Positions 63,143 to 64,000 of a stretch of DNA of 64,000 nucleotides are shown piece after piece. The stretch is from Lacinutrix sp. 5H-3-7-4 (GTDB lineage: Bacteria > Bacteroidota > Bacteroidia > Flavobacteriales > Flavobacteriaceae). The stretch covers positions 3,197,001-3,261,000 of the forward strand of contig NC_015638.1 in assembly GCF_000211855.2 (NCBI RefSeq). The letters are read 5' to 3'. A model generated the notes under the pieces. That model ran no database searches and had not been told where the DNA came from. It worked only from the letters and a program-made list of their open reading frames with translations. A program made the translations under genes and the position numbers. Each line of letters starts with the position of its first letter. The first letter of the stretch is position 1.

Positions 63143-64000
63143 ATGCTAAACGCTGGAGTTTTAGGTGCTGGACACCTTGGGAAAATTCATTTAAGACTTC
63201 TTAATGAGTCTACTAAATACAACCTTGTTGGTTTCTATGATGCTAACGAAGAAAATGGCAAAAAGGTTGAAGCCGAATTTGGTTATAAATTTTTTAATAC
63301 TATAGATGCATTAATAGATGCTGTAGATATGGTAGATATTGTAACACCTACTTTATCTCACTACGATTGCGCAAGGCAAGCTATTGCTAAAGGCAAACAC
63401 ATATTTATAGAGAAACCAATTACTAATACTGTTGAGGAAGCCGAAACACTAAGAACCTTAGTGGCAGAATATGGCGTAAAAGGTCAAGTTGGTCACGTAG
63501 AGCGTTTTAATCCAGCATTTATTGCAATAAAAGACCAACTAGAAAACCCTATGTTTATAGAAACTCATCGCTTGGCAGAATTTAACCCAAGAGGCACAGA
63601 CGTTCCTGTAGTTTTAGATTTAATGATTCATGATATCGATGTCATTTTAAGTGTAGTAAACTCTAAAGTTAAACATGTATCTGCAAGTGGCGTTTCGGTA
63701 ATAAGCGACACACCAGATATTGCAAATGCAAGAATTGAATTTGTAAACGGCTGCGTTGCTAATTTAACAGCCAGTAGAATTTCATTAAAAAACATGCGTA
63801 AAACACGTTTCTTTCAAAAAGATGCTTACATCTCTGTAGACTTTTTAGAAAAAAAATGCGAAGTTGTAAAAATGAAAGACGCACCAACACAACCTGGAGA
63901 TTTTGATATGATTCTTCAAAATGCCGAAGGTGTAAAAAAGCAAATCTATTTTGACAACCCTCAAATATCAACCAATAATGCCATTTTAGACGAGTTAGAA
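63143..64000 (+). CDS. Gfo/Idh/MocA-family oxidoreductase, 3' end cut by the window
   Basis: At least 286 aa. N-terminal Rossmann motif GVLGAGHLGKIHL, IFIEKPI (EKP motif of the family) and DLMIHDIDVIL in the C-terminal domain. The ATG at 63143 is chosen because the Rossmann fold begins there; an in-frame GTG at 63073 is possible. Substrate unknown. Confidence 0.88.
   Translation, partial: MLNAGVLGAGHLGKIHLRLLNESTKYNLVGFYDANEENGKKVEAEFGYKFFNTIDALIDAVDMVDIVTPTLSHYDCARQAIAKGKHIFIEKPITNTVEEAETLRTLVAEYGVKGQVGHVERFNPAFIAIKDQLENPMFIETHRLAEFNPRGTDVPVVLDLMIHDIDVILSVVNSKVKHVSASGVSVISDTPDIANARIEFVNGCVANLTASRISLKNMRKTRFFQKDAYISVDFLEKKCEVVKMKDAPTQPGDFDMILQNAEGVKKQIYFDNPQISTNNAILDELE

Overview
The window is AT-rich and reads as a chromosomal segment of a Bacteroidota bacterium, most likely family Flavobacteriaceae. 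The reasons are promoters with a TAnnTTTG -7 box, A-rich start contexts without clear Shine-Dalgarno sequences, many short lipoprotein signals, a bacillithiol-type YtxJ, a DUF5686 carboxypeptidase-like protein, and a glyA/mqo/clpB/fahA core gene set. No species is claimed.

Region 1 (1 to about 8,300) is the end of an integrative island. It holds a type II restriction-modification module: an MvaI/BcnI-like endonuclease and a small HTH controller in one operon, with a divergent amino-methyltransferase. It also holds a primase/helicase-type replication protein (BT4734/VirE-N plus DUF3987), an excisionase-like HTH protein, an unknown 481-aa protein and a tyrosine recombinase.

Region 2 (about 8,334 to 29,180) is the main discovery. 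It is an integron-like array of about 25 one- or two-gene cassettes, all on the + strand, separated by attC-like imperfect palindromes, mostly about 130 bp long. The bases that start each cassette (GTTxxxxxx) are the reverse complement of the bases that end the same cassette (xxxxxxAAC), usually over 9-14 bp. This is what an excisable integron cassette predicts. The stems covary between sites, and nearly all left/right arm differences are top-strand A-C mismatches that become T-G wobbles on the bottom strand, the strand that integrons recombine. No gene here looks like an integron integrase, so this is a CALIN-type array, or an array whose integrase was lost or separated by the island. Cargo includes HigBA and ParDE toxin-antitoxin pairs, a WG-repeat lipoprotein, DUF5063, DUF2199 and DUF4259-like proteins, many unrecognised lipoproteins or exported proteins, ORF-less cassettes, and three copies of a tiny cassette that is almost nothing but its own recombination site. 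Two IS3-family copies are inserted at the same offset from a cassette junction, and one marks a probable IS-mediated deletion.

Region 3 (29,200 to 64,000) is ordinary chromosome: DUF305 protein, thioredoxin-like lipoproteins, pheT, PAP2 phosphatase, an ABC-F ATPase, transaldolase, an SDR oxidoreductase, the SRP RNA, glutamine cyclotransferase, glyA, fahA, ytxJ, a PAS histidine kinase with its response regulator, clpB, mqo, smpB, DUF5686, pcm and a truncated Gfo/Idh oxidoreductase. Two genes here (DUF305 and a small membrane protein) each appear frameshifted by one missing A in a homopolymer.
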